A stretch of 64,000 bases of DNA from Paenibacillus timonensis (GCF_009725205.1 NZ_WNZY01000005.1:62001-126000); one strand, 5' to 3'; counted from the first letter of the stretch, positions 27,165 through 35,683 are shown. Made by a program: numbers and translations. The notes: generated from the sequence alone by a model not told the origin.

Positions 27165-28429
27165 GAGAAGCCGATCAGGATAAATTTCGCCGCAAAGCGC
27201 TTCCGGTAGCCGAGGCACAGGCGAAAATCTTGCCTTATGCGAAGGCAACGGAAGCCGAGATGGTTTCGCTACCTGAGGCTTACGGTCGAATTCTTGCGAA
27301 GCAGGTCGTCGCACCGCACCCGTATCCGCATTTTCGCCGCTCGGGCATGGACGGGTTCGCGATTTTGAGCAGTGATACGTCAGATTGCCATGCAGGACAT
27401 CCTGTCCTTCTGGAAGTGGTGGATGAGATACCTGCTGGATCGGTTCCCAAGGTGAAGTTAAAGCCGGGACAAGCGGCCCGAATTATGACCGGGGCCAAGG
27501 TTCCCGATGAAGCCGACGCCGTTGTCATGTTCGAAATGACCGAATCTGTGCTCCAGGAAGGTCAGACCTTTATCCGATTGATTCGCGAAATCGAATCGGG
27601 TAAGAATATTACACCGGTCGGGCTTGAGTTGTCCGAGGGAGATGTGATTCTGGAGGCTGGCCGCAAGCTGTCGGCTGGCGAAATTTCCGTGTTGGCCACA
27701 TTCGGCATCCACCGCGTCCCGGTAATGAGACGCCCGCGAATTGCGGTTTTTTCCACGGGTTCGGAGCTGCTGCGCATCGATGAACCTTTGCAAGACGGGC
27801 GAATCCGTAACAGTAATACGTATTTGCTGTACAGCCAAATTACCGAAGCAGGCGGCGAACCGTTCTTGTTCGAGGCGATCGAGGATGATTTAACCAAGGC
27901 GAAGGCGCAGGTTGAGGCGGCGTTCGCCAACTACGATGTTGTCGTCACTACCGGCGGCGTATCTGTCGGAGACTATGATATCATGGCTGATCTGGTGTCG
28001 GGCGGCAGCGTGGATATGCTGTTCAACAAAGTGACGATGCGACCGGGGAGCGTAACGACAGCCGCAGTGAAGGACGGAAAGCTGTTGTTTGCATTATCCG
28101 GTAACCCGGGGGCTTGCTTCGTTGGATTCGAGCTGTTCGTCCGTCCGGCGATCGGAAAGATGATGGGAATCGTTCAGCCGTTTCTGCCGGAGTTGACGGC
28201 AGAGCTAGCCCGACCTTATCCCAAAATCAATAACTTTACCCGCTTCGTGCGCGGCCGGCTGGAGCTCCGCGAAGGCAAGCTTTACGCCATTCCGGCAGAG
28301 CTGGACGAATCAGGCGTAATGATCACGATCAAGGACAGCGATGCGTTGATCGTGATCCCTCCTTCCAGTACGGGGATGGAAGCGGGCGAGCGGGTAACTG
28401 TACTGAAGCTGCCGGGAGGTAATCTCTGA
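27161..28429 (+). CDS. moeA: Molybdopterin molybdenumtransferase MoeA
   Basis: Inserts molybdate into adenylated molybdopterin, the last step of Mo-cofactor synthesis. 422 residues with N-terminal RSGMDGFAI, the nucleotide-binding TTGGVSVGDYD, and LSGNPGACFVGFELFVRP. Start ATG 27161 overlaps the preceding stop. Located between an LpdD-like gene and mobB; the cofactor would serve enzymes such as nitrate reductase, none of which are in the window. Confidence 0.93.
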   Translation: MREADQDKFRRKALPVAEAQAKILPYAKATEAEMVSLPEAYGRILAKQVVAPHPYPHFRRSGMDGFAILSSDTSDCHAGHPVLLEVVDEIPAGSVPKVKLKPGQAARIMTGAKVPDEADAVVMFEMTESVLQEGQTFIRLIREIESGKNITPVGLELSEGDVILEAGRKLSAGEISVLATFGIHRVPVMRRPRIAVFSTGSELLRIDEPLQDGRIRNSNTYLLYSQITEAGGEPFLFEAIEDDLTKAKAQVEAAFANYDVVVTTGGVSVGDYDIMADLVSGGSVDMLFNKVTMRPGSVTTAAVKDGKLLFALSGNPGACFVGFELFVRPAIGKMMGIVQPFLPELTAELARPYPKINNFTRFVRGRLELREGKLYAIPAELDESGVMITIKDSDALIVIPPSSTGMEAGERVTVLKLPGGNL

Positions 28430-28473
28430 ATTTGATTCAATTATGGGTTTCGTAGGATGGAGGAGGGGCTGGC

Positions 28474-28962
28474 GTGGCACCGGTTTTACAAATCGTCGGT
28501 TATAAAAATAGCGGGAAAACGACGTTAATCACTCGATTGGCAAAGTTATTTAATGGCATGAATCTTCGCGTGGCCGTGATCAAGCATGACTTGCACGGGT
28601 TTGATGCCGATCGGGAAGGCACGGATTCATTTCGCCATCGGGAGGCTGGTGCTGCAGCAGCAGCGATTACTTCGCCTTGGCGGACAGCGATTTTCGAAGA
28701 GCGAGAAACGCCGCTATCCGAGCTCATCGATCATTTCGCCGGCTATGATCTGATCTTGGTGGAAGGCTTCAAGCAGGAACCGTATCCGAAAATGGTGATG
28801 CTGCGCTCCACGGAAGACGAGCCGTTAATCCATGAATTGAAACAGGTTTGCGCCATTGTTCAGAAAGAAGCGGACCTTCCCGTCAACGAGGCGGATCCAC
28901 GCCGTTTCCAACGCGACGAGATCGCGCAAATCGCCGAATATATCCGGCAAAACTGGTTGTAG
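28474..28962 (+). CDS. mobB: Molybdopterin-guanine dinucleotide biosynthesis protein MobB
   Basis: 162-residue GTP-binding protein with P-loop VGYKNSGKTTLI, the HDLHGFDADREGTDSFRHREAGA block and the VEGFKQEPYPK strand typical of MobB. It assists MobA in forming the guanine dinucleotide form of Mo cofactor. GTG start after GGATGGAGGAGGGG. Last gene of the pyrK-mobB unit; a terminator follows at once. Confidence 0.92.
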   Translation: MAPVLQIVGYKNSGKTTLITRLAKLFNGMNLRVAVIKHDLHGFDADREGTDSFRHREAGAAAAAITSPWRTAIFEERETPLSELIDHFAGYDLILVEGFKQEPYPKMVMLRSTEDEPLIHELKQVCAIVQKEADLPVNEADPRRFQRDEIAQIAEYIRQNWL

Positions 28963-28974
28963 ATGTTTGGACGC

Positions 28975-29016
28975 AAAGAGGACTTTCCCGCATAAACTGC
29001 AGGGAAGTCCTCTTTT
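28975..29016 (+). terminator. Terminator of the pyrK-mobB operon
   Basis: Stem AAAGAGGACTTTCCC with GGGAAGTCCTCTTT (one bulged T), followed by TT. Confidence 0.8.
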
Positions 29017-29044
29017 CATAAAAGCGAAGTGTGTCCATGGACAA

Positions 29045-30127
29045 TTAACTGCTGGTGCGACGCTCAATCGCCTCGGACATCGTTTTGTCAGTGAGGTGAG
29101 CATATACCTCTGTCGTCTCCGTTGAAGCGTGGCCGAGCTGCTCTTTGGTCTTGTAAATATCGTTCTGTAAATAATAGTCGGTGGCGAAGGAATGCCGTAG
29201 CTTATGGACCGTCAAATACGGCTTCCCGAACCGTTTAGCGTACTTGATGATCATCGCTTGAATGGCGCGCTTGGTCATTCGCTTCCCTTCTTTATGACCG
29301 TTCGGAATGGCCACGAATAACGCCTTTTCCCGTTTAGGGGTTTGATACCGTGTCTGGCGAAGCATCATATAGCCGGCCAAATCATCCTTGGATTGTTCCC
29401 GAAAATAAACGGGCGTTTTGAATGACTCGTCGTTATTGCCTTTTCGATAGACGTAAATGAGCTTATTTGTAAGATCCAAGTCATCCACGTTCAGGTTTAC
29501 GACTTCGGAGACGCGTAATCCGGAGTTGAGAATCAGGCTCGCGATACAGGCGTCCCGTTCTTTATTCAGCCCATAGGCATACAATGCCTGCTTGTTATCC
29601 GCAACATCGTGGCCGTATCCCTCGGCAATGTAGGCGATGAATTCGGTCAGTTCGTCTTCTTCCAGAATTTTGCCCTTGAGCTTGGCTGCCGTATCCTTCG
29701 GTTTATGAATGCGTTTGATTTCCACCTTGGCCATGATATTTCGTTTCAACAGCGGATAAAAGTTTTCGTCCTCGGCGATTTGGCTTAGATAATGAAAAAG
29801 CGAGCGCAAGGACGACATTTTTCGCGACACGGTAATTTTGGAGTTCGTGCTCTCCGTTCGCGTAGTCAAGTGCAACCGGTAACCGACGATGCTCTCCATG
29901 TGCAGCGTCTCTAGATCCAGGAGCGTGATTTGGCCGTTCGTCGCCGCCGCCGATAATCCCTCCGCACGCAGCCATCCGAAAAACTGCTCATAGTCGCGCA
30001 CATATTCGAGCAAGGTGGAGGGGGAGAGGTCCGGCAGCTTATAGTCGATAAACTGCTGCACGAACCAGGGCATCTGAACGACCTTCTCGTCCAACCTTCG
30101 GCGATCGATGATTTTCTGAATATTCAT
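29045..30127 (-). CDS. Tyrosine recombinase, XerS-like
   Basis: 360 residues. An N-terminal SAM-like core-binding domain (MPWFVQQFIDYKLPDLSPSTLLEYVRDYEQFF) precedes a C-terminal catalytic domain. All catalytic residues are visible: Arg205 (GLRVSE), Lys229 (YRKGNND), His308 and Arg311 (HKLRHSFAT), His333 (LGHAS) and Tyr342 (VYAHL). Length and the N-terminal QMPWFVQ block match XerS, which alone resolves chromosome dimers in streptococci. A dif-like site lies about 0.7 kb upstream (30832), but it is of the XerC/XerD type. ATG start after GGAGGGACC. It may resolve dimers or integrate DNA. Confidence 0.88.
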   Translation of the reverse strand: MNIQKIIDRRRLDEKVVQMPWFVQQFIDYKLPDLSPSTLLEYVRDYEQFFGWLRAEGLSAAATNGQITLLDLETLHMESIVGYRLHLTTRTESTNSKITVSRKMSSLRSLFHYLSQIAEDENFYPLLKRNIMAKVEIKRIHKPKDTAAKLKGKILEEDELTEFIAYIAEGYGHDVADNKQALYAYGLNKERDACIASLILNSGLRVSEVVNLNVDDLDLTNKLIYVYRKGNNDESFKTPVYFREQSKDDLAGYMMLRQTRYQTPKREKALFVAIPNGHKEGKRMTKRAIQAMIIKYAKRFGKPYLTVHKLRHSFATDYYLQNDIYKTKEQLGHASTETTEVYAHLTDKTMSEAIERRTSS

Positions 30128-30157
30128 GTTGGTCCCTCCTGAGATTTCTGGCTTCCG

Positions 30158-30814
30158 TTATCGTACGTAAAAAATGTAATCCGGCTCGCCGTGGGTTTGG
30201 GGGACTTCGCGGATCTCCACGTTCCCGAATACTTCCCTCAACCGCAGGACGAAATCTGGCGAGGGGGTCGCACTCCAAAACGACAAGCACCCGTTAGGCC
30301 GCAGCCGGTTTCGTAGGGCCGCAAGACCGGCCGCATCGTACAGGGAGGCGTTGCCGTCAAACACTTTCCAATCCGGTCCGTTGTCGATGTCAAGGCAGAT
30401 CAAATCGAATGATTCCACCGTTTCGCGAATCCAGGCAACCAAATCCGCATGGATCAACCGCGTTCTCGTTTGCTCGAGAGCATGACCATTGACATGAGCC
30501 AAGACAGAGCGGTTCCAATCGATCACCTTGGCTTCGATCTCCACAACGGTCGCTTCCTTCACGCGGGGGTCGAGAAGCGCTTCCTGCAGCGAAAAACCGA
30601 CGCCTAAGCCGCCAATCAGCACCTTATCGGGCGAAGGGACCAACTCCAGCGCACGACGGACTAGCAAGCGCTCCGACTCGCCGTTATACGTAGCCATCAG
30701 AAAGGTGCCGTTGCTGATGATTTCGAACGCCTCGCCGCGCCGTTGCAACTGGATTTCGCCTCTAGGCGTTACGGCATTTTCAATGATTTCAAGCGGCATA
30801 TCGATATCATTCAT
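30158..30814 (-). CDS. Spermidine-synthase-like SAM-dependent protein
   Basis: 218 residues with a Rossmann fold like that of spermidine synthase or SAM methyltransferases: KVLIGGLGVGFSLQEAL (motif I), ATVVEIEAKVIDWNRS (acidic loop) and FDLICLDIDNGPDW. The aminopropyltransferase gatekeeper motif is not clearly present, so it may not make polyamines. Start ATG 30814 follows TGGAGGTAATCCTG; the frame also opens five codons earlier. It lies 30 bp upstream of the xerS-like gene and is probably cotranscribed with it. Confidence 0.75.
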   Translation of the reverse strand: MNDIDMPLEIIENAVTPRGEIQLQRRGEAFEIISNGTFLMATYNGESERLLVRRALELVPSPDKVLIGGLGVGFSLQEALLDPRVKEATVVEIEAKVIDWNRSVLAHVNGHALEQTRTRLIHADLVAWIRETVESFDLICLDIDNGPDWKVFDGNASLYDAAGLAALRNRLRPNGCLSFWSATPSPDFVLRLREVFGNVEIREVPQTHGEPDYIFYVR

Positions 30815-30831
30815 CAGGATTACCTCCATTT

Positions 30832-30859
30832 GATTACCATAATATATATTATGTAAACT
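30832..30859 (+). other. dif-like site A (11-6-11 Xer recombination site)
   Basis: Left arm ends in CCATAA, the 6-bp centre is TATATA, and the right arm is TTATGTAAACT. The centre and right arm are the same as in the Bacillus subtilis dif site as I remember it. It lies in the intergenic gap before the spermidine-synthase-like gene, about 0.7 kb upstream of the xerS-like gene. Two further sites with the same right arm are at 34471 and 62614. Confidence 0.7.
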
Positions 30860-30871
30860 AATTGGACCATA

Positions 30872-31309
30872 TCAGGATTTTGAATTCAGCAGAGCATGAT
30901 TGAATTTTTGCAGCAAAGCGGCAAAGATTTCCGTTTCTTCCTCCGCCCAATCCGAGAGAAGCTCGCGAATACGCGTTAACCGACCTTCTTTATAAACGGC
31001 ATACTCTTCAGCGCCCAGCTCTGTAATCTCCAAGAAAAAAGCGCGTCGATCCGCCGGATCCGGAATTCGCCGCACATAACCTTTTTGCTCGAGCGCAGCC
31101 GTTTGACGGCTGACGGTTGAAATGTCCAGCTGATACTCGTCAGCCAATGATTTGACACCCACCGCGCCGTGAGCACCAATACGATGCAGCAGCAGGTAGG
31201 CGGAACGGTCTAAATTACCGTATTTTCCGGAAGCCGTTGCTGTAGTTATCCGTCGGTATAATACGGCCATCTCTAATTCGATGGTTTCAAGCGATTTTTC
31301 ATCGATCAT
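30872..31309 (-). CDS. MarR-family transcriptional regulator
   Basis: 145 residues, all-helical with a central winged helix: GVKSLADEYQLDISTVSRQTAALEQKGYVRRIPDPADRRAFFLEIT, including the DxR-type wing DPADRR. These proteins bind palindromes as dimers and release DNA on binding small phenolics or on oxidation. ATG start, preceded by GTGAGGT. Divergent from the CBS-protein gene, whose promoter holds a 13-bp palindrome that could be its operator. Confidence 0.9.
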   Translation of the reverse strand: MIDEKSLETIELEMAVLYRRITTATASGKYGNLDRSAYLLLHRIGAHGAVGVKSLADEYQLDISTVSRQTAALEQKGYVRRIPDPADRRAFFLEITELGAEEYAVYKEGRLTRIRELLSDWAEEETEIFAALLQKFNHALLNSKS

Positions 31310-31421
31310 TTCAAATACCTCACAGGCAAATAGGATAAGTTTATCGTATCATAGAATGGACATGAAATTAAATGAATGCAGGCCTCGAGTAGAGGGAAGC
31401 GCTTTTACGAAGGTCGAGCAA

Positions 31422-31453
31422 TTGACAACAATTTGTGTAGTTGTATAATACAA
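31422..31453 (+). promoter_or_regulatory. Sigma-A promoter of the CBS gene with an overlapping palindrome
   Basis: TTGACA (31422-31427), 16-bp spacer, TATAAT (31444-31449). The -10 is embedded in a perfect palindrome, TTGTAT-A-ATACAA (31441-31453). ACAAC and GTTGT also form a wider dyad. A repressor bound here, possibly the divergent MarR, would block the promoter. Confidence 0.75.
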
Positions 31454-31473
31454 TTATATGAGGGGGATATTCC

Positions 31474-31929
31474 ATGCAAGCGCATGAGATCATGATTAAG
31501 CAAGTTTACAAAGTCAAGGAGACCGATACGGTTCGCTCCGTCATCGAAAGATTCATGGAATATCGCATCAGCGGGCTTCCGGTGGTCAACGAACGGAATG
31601 AGATCGTCTCCTACATCAGTGACGGCGATATTATGCGGTACATCGGCAAACACCGCGACGTCGTGGTGGATTCGATTTATTATGTCGCTGTATTTAAAGG
31701 CGACCAGGAGGATTTTGAACAGCGCGCACAGCGGTTGCTTGACCTCAACGTCAAAGAAATCGGCAAGAAGAAAGTATATACCGTTTCATGGGATGAAGAA
31801 ATTGAGAACATTGCGGCGATTCTAGGGAAGAAGCAGATTAAGAAGCTCCCAGTCGAACGCAACGGGGTGCTTGTCGGAATTATCAGCCGGGGAGATGTGA
31901 TCAGGCATTCCTTTAAATCTTTCTTATAA
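31474..31929 (+). CDS. CBS-domain pair protein
   Basis: 151 residues made of two CBS motifs: MIKQVYKVKETDTVRSVIERFMEYRISGLPVVNERNEIVSYISDGDIMRYI, and then VYTVSWDEEIENIAAILGKKQIKKLPVERNGVLVGIISRGDVIRH. CBS pairs bind adenine nucleotides and often regulate partner proteins. No catalytic domain is attached. ATG after AGGGGGATATTCC. The next gene, an MFS transporter, follows after 18 bp and is probably cotranscribed. Confidence 0.9.
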   Translation: MQAHEIMIKQVYKVKETDTVRSVIERFMEYRISGLPVVNERNEIVSYISDGDIMRYIGKHRDVVVDSIYYVAVFKGDQEDFEQRAQRLLDLNVKEIGKKKVYTVSWDEEIENIAAILGKKQIKKLPVERNGVLVGIISRGDVIRHSFKSFL

Positions 31930-31947
31930 CCCGGGGAAGGAGTCTTT

Positions 31948-33192
31948 ATGTCATCATCGTCAAAAACAGCCGTGTTATCTGAAACTACCGAACGTTTAGA
32001 ACTCGAAAATAAGAGTCTATTAAAACAACCCAAAGCCGTTTGGGCTGTTTTTTTTGCCTCGATTATCGCCTTTATGGGCTTGGGGTTGGTAGACCCGATC
32101 CTGCCGGCCATCGCGGCCAGTCTGAACGCTTCGCCCAGCGAAGTGACCTTGCTGTTCACCAGCTATAATGCGGTGATGGCGGTCGCCATGTTGATTACCG
32201 GGGCGATCTCCTCCCGGATCGGCATCAAGTGGACGTTGCTTGCCGGCATCGTTGTGATCGCGGTGTTCTCCGCGCTGGGCGGAATGGCCGACGACGTGTG
32301 GACGATTATCGGTCTGCGCGGAGGCTGGGGCCTCGGCAACGCTTTGTTCGTCGCTACGGCCTTGTCCGCCATCGTTACGTTATCCGGCAGCGGGACCGCC
32401 AAAGCGGTTATTCTCTACGAAGCCGCGGTTGGCCTCGGCATCTCGGTCGGCCCGCTCGTCGGCGGCTGGCTGGGAGCTATCTCCTGGCGCGGGCCGTTTC
32501 TTGGTGTAGCCTCGCTTATGGTTATCGCATTCGTTGGTCTCAGCATCCTCATGCCTAAATCATCCGAGAAGGGCGGCTCAAAAGCTACGCGCACTTCCGT
32601 AATGGCCCCATTCCGGGCCATGCGCTACCGTTCTCTGGTTGTGTTGGGATTAACCGCCTGCTTCTATAACATCGGTTTCTTCACACTTATGGCTTATGCT
32701 CCGTTTGTGATGGGGCTGGATGAACATGGTCTGGGTTACGTGTTCCTAGCGTGGGGCATTCTGTTGGCAATTACCTCTGTAGTGACAGCGCCTAAGCTGC
32801 AAGAAAAATTCGGTACGGTGAAATCGATGGGGGCCATGCTGTTTCTGTTTGCTCTCATGCTGCTGGCTATGGGAATTTGGACAGATACCCAATGGGTGAT
32901 TATCGTCGCCGTCATTGCCGCAGGGGCACTGCTTGGAAACAACAATACACTGATTACTACGGCGGTGATGAACGCCGCGCCAGTCGAGCGCTCCACGGCT
33001 TCGGCCGCCTACAGCTTCCTGCGGTTTTTGGGCGGGGCGGTGGCTCCGTTTTTGGCCGGTAAACTAGCCGAGTGGTTTAACCCACATGTCCCGTTTCTCG
33101 TAGGCACTGGTTTCGTACTGCTTGCCGTGCTGTTCATTGCCATCAATCATAAGCATGTCAAACATGTTGATGAGGTTCGCTCGGGGCATTAA
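31948..33192 (+). CDS. MFS efflux transporter
   Basis: 414 residues with a soluble N-terminal stretch of about 30 and twelve predicted TM helices. Typical drug-efflux signatures: LGLVDPILPAIAASL in helix 1, GAISSRIGIKWTLL after helix 2, and GLGISVGPLVGGWLGAISWRGPF (antiporter motif C) in helix 5. Likely exports small toxic compounds by proton exchange. ATG follows GGGGAAGGAG. Cotranscribed with the CBS gene; the nearby MarR may control both. Confidence 0.88.
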   Translation: MSSSSKTAVLSETTERLELENKSLLKQPKAVWAVFFASIIAFMGLGLVDPILPAIAASLNASPSEVTLLFTSYNAVMAVAMLITGAISSRIGIKWTLLAGIVVIAVFSALGGMADDVWTIIGLRGGWGLGNALFVATALSAIVTLSGSGTAKAVILYEAAVGLGISVGPLVGGWLGAISWRGPFLGVASLMVIAFVGLSILMPKSSEKGGSKATRTSVMAPFRAMRYRSLVVLGLTACFYNIGFFTLMAYAPFVMGLDEHGLGYVFLAWGILLAITSVVTAPKLQEKFGTVKSMGAMLFLFALMLLAMGIWTDTQWVIIVAVIAAGALLGNNNTLITTAVMNAAPVERSTASAAYSFLRFLGGAVAPFLAGKLAEWFNPHVPFLVGTGFVLLAVLFIAINHKHVKHVDEVRSGH

Positions 33193-33267
33193 TTGAGGAC
33201 GATAGCGGGTGTAATTAATAGCATAAATTAACGTTAGTTCATCACGTGAATTGAATGGGCAAAAAAA

Positions 33268-33309
33268 CGTCCGGTGCCGCATACCCGCAGCAGACCGGAC
33301 GCTTTTTTT
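33268..33309. terminator. Terminator between the MFS gene and ldh
   Basis: 8-bp stem (CGTCCGGT with ACCGGACG), an 18-nt loop and a run of T on the + strand. An A-run on the left side allows use from the other strand. Confidence 0.75.
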
Positions 33310-33345
33310 ATTTTACGCTATCGATGAAAATAAGGGATGTTGTTA

Positions 33346-34272
33346 TTACAAATCCAGGTTAGCGATCTCCGATTTGAGTTTATTCGCAGAGGCGTGGAAT
33401 TGGGTCAACTCTTCATTGCTCAGCTTCAGGTCCAGCACTTCGCGAACGCCGGAGCGGTCCACAATACTCGGCACTCCGAGGTAAACGTCGGATACCCCGT
33501 TGTAATCGGTCAGCAGCGTCGAAACGTTCAGCACGGACGCTTCGTTTTGCAGGATGGAGACGATGATCCGGTCCAGCGCAAGCGCAATCGCGTACGACGT
33601 GGCGCCTTTGGCGTTAATGATCTCGTATGCGGCATTTTTCGTGCTGTTGAAAATCTCCTTACGATCTTCTTCGGAGAATTCCAAACCAATCCCCGCAACG
33701 TTGGCCAAGCTCCAAAGCGGAAGCTCCGAGTCCCCGTGTTCGCCGATAATATGCGCATGGATGCTGCGCGGGTTAATCTTCTTATTTTGACCGATCAAAT
33801 AACGGAAACGTGCGCTGTCAAGCAGGGTCCCGGAACCGATCACGCGATTGGACGGGAATCCGCTCTTCTTCAAGGTGACATAAGATAAAATGTCAACCGG
33901 GTTCGTGGCCACAAGGATGATCCCGTGGTCATTATATTTAACGATATTCTGAATAATGTTATCGAAAATGCCGGCATTCCGCTTCAGCAAATCGATTCGG
34001 GTCTCCCCAGGACGTTGGGAAGCACCTGCAGCGATCACGATAACGTCGGCATCGGCGCAATCGCTGTAATCACCGGCCCAAAGCTTTACCCCGCCGGTAA
34101 AGGGAAGACCGTGATTCATGTCGAGCGCTTCGCCAAGTGCCTTTTCTTTATTGGCATCGATCAGCACCAACTCGGAAATCCGTTCTCTTAAGAGCAGCGT
34201 ATAAGCGGTTGTTGCGCCAACCGCCCCCGTGCCGATGATAACAACCCGGCTGGAACGCAATTTGTTTTTCAT
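33346..34272 (-). CDS. ldh: L-lactate dehydrogenase
   Basis: Reduces pyruvate to L-lactate with NADH in fermentation. 308 residues with the NAD loop VVIIGTGAVGATTAYTL, the active-site Arg loop ASQRPGETR, VATNPVDILSYV, and catalytic His in IIGEHGDSELPLWS. ATG 34272 is preferred: it lies 8 nt after GAGGAG, whereas the ATG at 34281 overlaps that site. Convergent with the MFS gene; the upstream region holds dif-like site B. Confidence 0.93.
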   Translation of the reverse strand: MKNKLRSSRVVIIGTGAVGATTAYTLLLRERISELVLIDANKEKALGEALDMNHGLPFTGGVKLWAGDYSDCADADVIVIAAGASQRPGETRIDLLKRNAGIFDNIIQNIVKYNDHGIILVATNPVDILSYVTLKKSGFPSNRVIGSGTLLDSARFRYLIGQNKKINPRSIHAHIIGEHGDSELPLWSLANVAGIGLEFSEEDRKEIFNSTKNAAYEIINAKGATSYAIALALDRIIVSILQNEASVLNVSTLLTDYNGVSDVYLGVPSIVDRSGVREVLDLKLSNEELTQFHASANKLKSEIANLDL

Positions 34273-34281
34273 TTTTTTCAT

Positions 34282-34612
34282 CTCCTCGTCGTATTCTCCA
34301 AACCTTAGCTTGCGCCAAGGCTTGCATTCTTAACCTGTTGTTTTGCATGTGTTCAGGTCGCTTCGTCGCTTTCAAGGAGAAAGCGCGATATGTAGTTCGC
34401 CCAAATTCCATTGTACCTGAAATAAGCTCAAAATTTAAAGTAAAATGTGGAATATTCAGTTTTAATAGAGTAACTACATAATAAATATTATGTAAACTAA
34501 ATACCATTATCCAAAACATGTTATCACTTTGTAACCAACGATTAACGATTCTGTAAGGACGAAACTCTCGCTTTATATTATTCTAGTAATTAGAAAAAGA
34601 GAGAGGAAACCG
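34282..34612. other. 331-bp intergenic region between ldh and a deacetylase gene
   Basis: Contains dif-like site B (34471-34498) and AT-rich sequence around it. A weak TATTAT at 34576-34581 could serve the downstream gene. I found no Rex or Fnr box for ldh and no gene. Confidence 0.5.
34471..34498 (+). other. dif-like site B with a palindromic core
   Basis: Left arm TAACTACATAA, centre TAAATA, right arm TTATGTAAACT, the same layout and orientation as sites A and C. Here the inner part is a perfect inverted repeat, TACATAATA and TATTATGTA around AA, so both arms could bind the same recombinase. Confidence 0.7.
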
Positions 34613-35617
34613 GTGAACGATATGTCGCCTTACGGAAGACGAAGTGAAAAACATGGAGAGCGCACCGCACGTTCTGGTTCAACACGACCGGTGAAGCTCG
34701 TGATGACAGCAGCGATCGTCCTGGCAGCGTCATCTTTGGCACTGACTGCGATGGCGGTCGCCCCGCTGTTACATGAATCGCTCCCGTTTCAGAAGCCTAC
34801 CCGCGTGGTTATACCGGCGAAATTGGCGGCTGTAGAAGAGGGGGAGCAAGAGCAGAGCATAGCGCCGTCTGGATCGGAGCCTTCTCAGCCTGCGTTAGAA
34901 CCCGTTGTAACACCGGTAGAAGACAAGCCGACGCCTCCCGTTCAGCCAACGGTCGAGACGAAACCTCCGGCGGTACCCGATAAAAAACCTAAAACCACAG
35001 AGAAGCAGAAAGTCATCTATCTGACCTTTGATGACGGACCTAGCAAATTCACGGAGCCGCTGCTTGATATTTTGGAGCGTTATCAGATCCACGGTACGTT
35101 CTTCATGATCGGAAATCAACTCAGCAGCCATAAAGAGGCCGTTAATCAGACGCTGGAGGCTGGTCATTATATTGGTCTACATAGCATGACGCACAACAAG
35201 AAGAAATTGTACGACGGGAATGGATCTGCTCATTTCGTGGAGGAATTTACGAAAGAACAGCAGTTGTTTGAGAAACTGACCGGAACTACGCCGAAGCTGA
35301 TTCGCGCTCCCTATGGCAGCAAGCCGGAAATCGGTGAGAAATTCCGCGGCGACATCGCCAAAGCCGGGTTTAAAATGTGGGATTGGACGGTTGATTCTAA
35401 GGATTGGAAATATCCGGATAGCCCCAGTTCGATCCTCAAAGAAGTGAAGCGTCAAACGCACCGCAACACAGAAGTGATTCTCCTGCATGAGAAAGCGCAA
35501 ACCATAAAGGTTTTACCGCAAATTATCGAATACCTGCAAAGCAAGGGCTATGCCTTTGCCGTGTACAAACCTGATCAGCATGTCACGGTCAACTTCGGGA
35601 ACGATCCGCGTCTATAA
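34613..35617 (+). CDS. Membrane-anchored polysaccharide deacetylase (CE4)
   Basis: 334 residues: short cytoplasmic tail, one TM helix near residues 23-50, a Pro/Glu/Thr-rich linker, then a NodB domain from about residue 135. Motif 1 is YLTFDDGPSKF, motif 2 SMTHNKKKLY (first His in GLHSMTHN), motif 3 IRAPYGSKP, motif 4 DSKDWKYP and motif 5 ILLHEK. Likely deacetylates peptidoglycan outside the membrane. GTG start after GAGAGGAAACC. The second CE4 enzyme of the window, distinct from that at 24139. Confidence 0.9.
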   Translation: MNDMSPYGRRSEKHGERTARSGSTRPVKLVMTAAIVLAASSLALTAMAVAPLLHESLPFQKPTRVVIPAKLAAVEEGEQEQSIAPSGSEPSQPALEPVVTPVEDKPTPPVQPTVETKPPAVPDKKPKTTEKQKVIYLTFDDGPSKFTEPLLDILERYQIHGTFFMIGNQLSSHKEAVNQTLEAGHYIGLHSMTHNKKKLYDGNGSAHFVEEFTKEQQLFEKLTGTTPKLIRAPYGSKPEIGEKFRGDIAKAGFKMWDWTVDSKDWKYPDSPSSILKEVKRQTHRNTEVILLHEKAQTIKVLPQIIEYLQSKGYAFAVYKPDQHVTVNFGNDPRL

Positions 35618-35633
35618 CGGCGGAAAGCGCCTA

Positions 35634-35642
35634 TGGTATAAT
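35634..35642 (+). promoter_or_regulatory. Extended -10 promoter of the BNR-repeat lipoprotein gene
   Basis: TGG-TATAAT, an extended -10 (TGnTATAAT) without a clear -35, about 40 bp upstream of the next gene. Confidence 0.5.
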
Positions 35643-35683
35643 GAGAGACGAACTAGATTATGCAGAAAGCGAGGTGGTTCGGG

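Noticed and set aside
33216..33260. TTCATCACGTGAA as an Fnr or Rex box for ldh
   Set aside because: The half-sites are in the wrong order and spacing for Fnr (TGTGA-N6-TCACA), and it lies at the 3' end of ldh beside a terminator.
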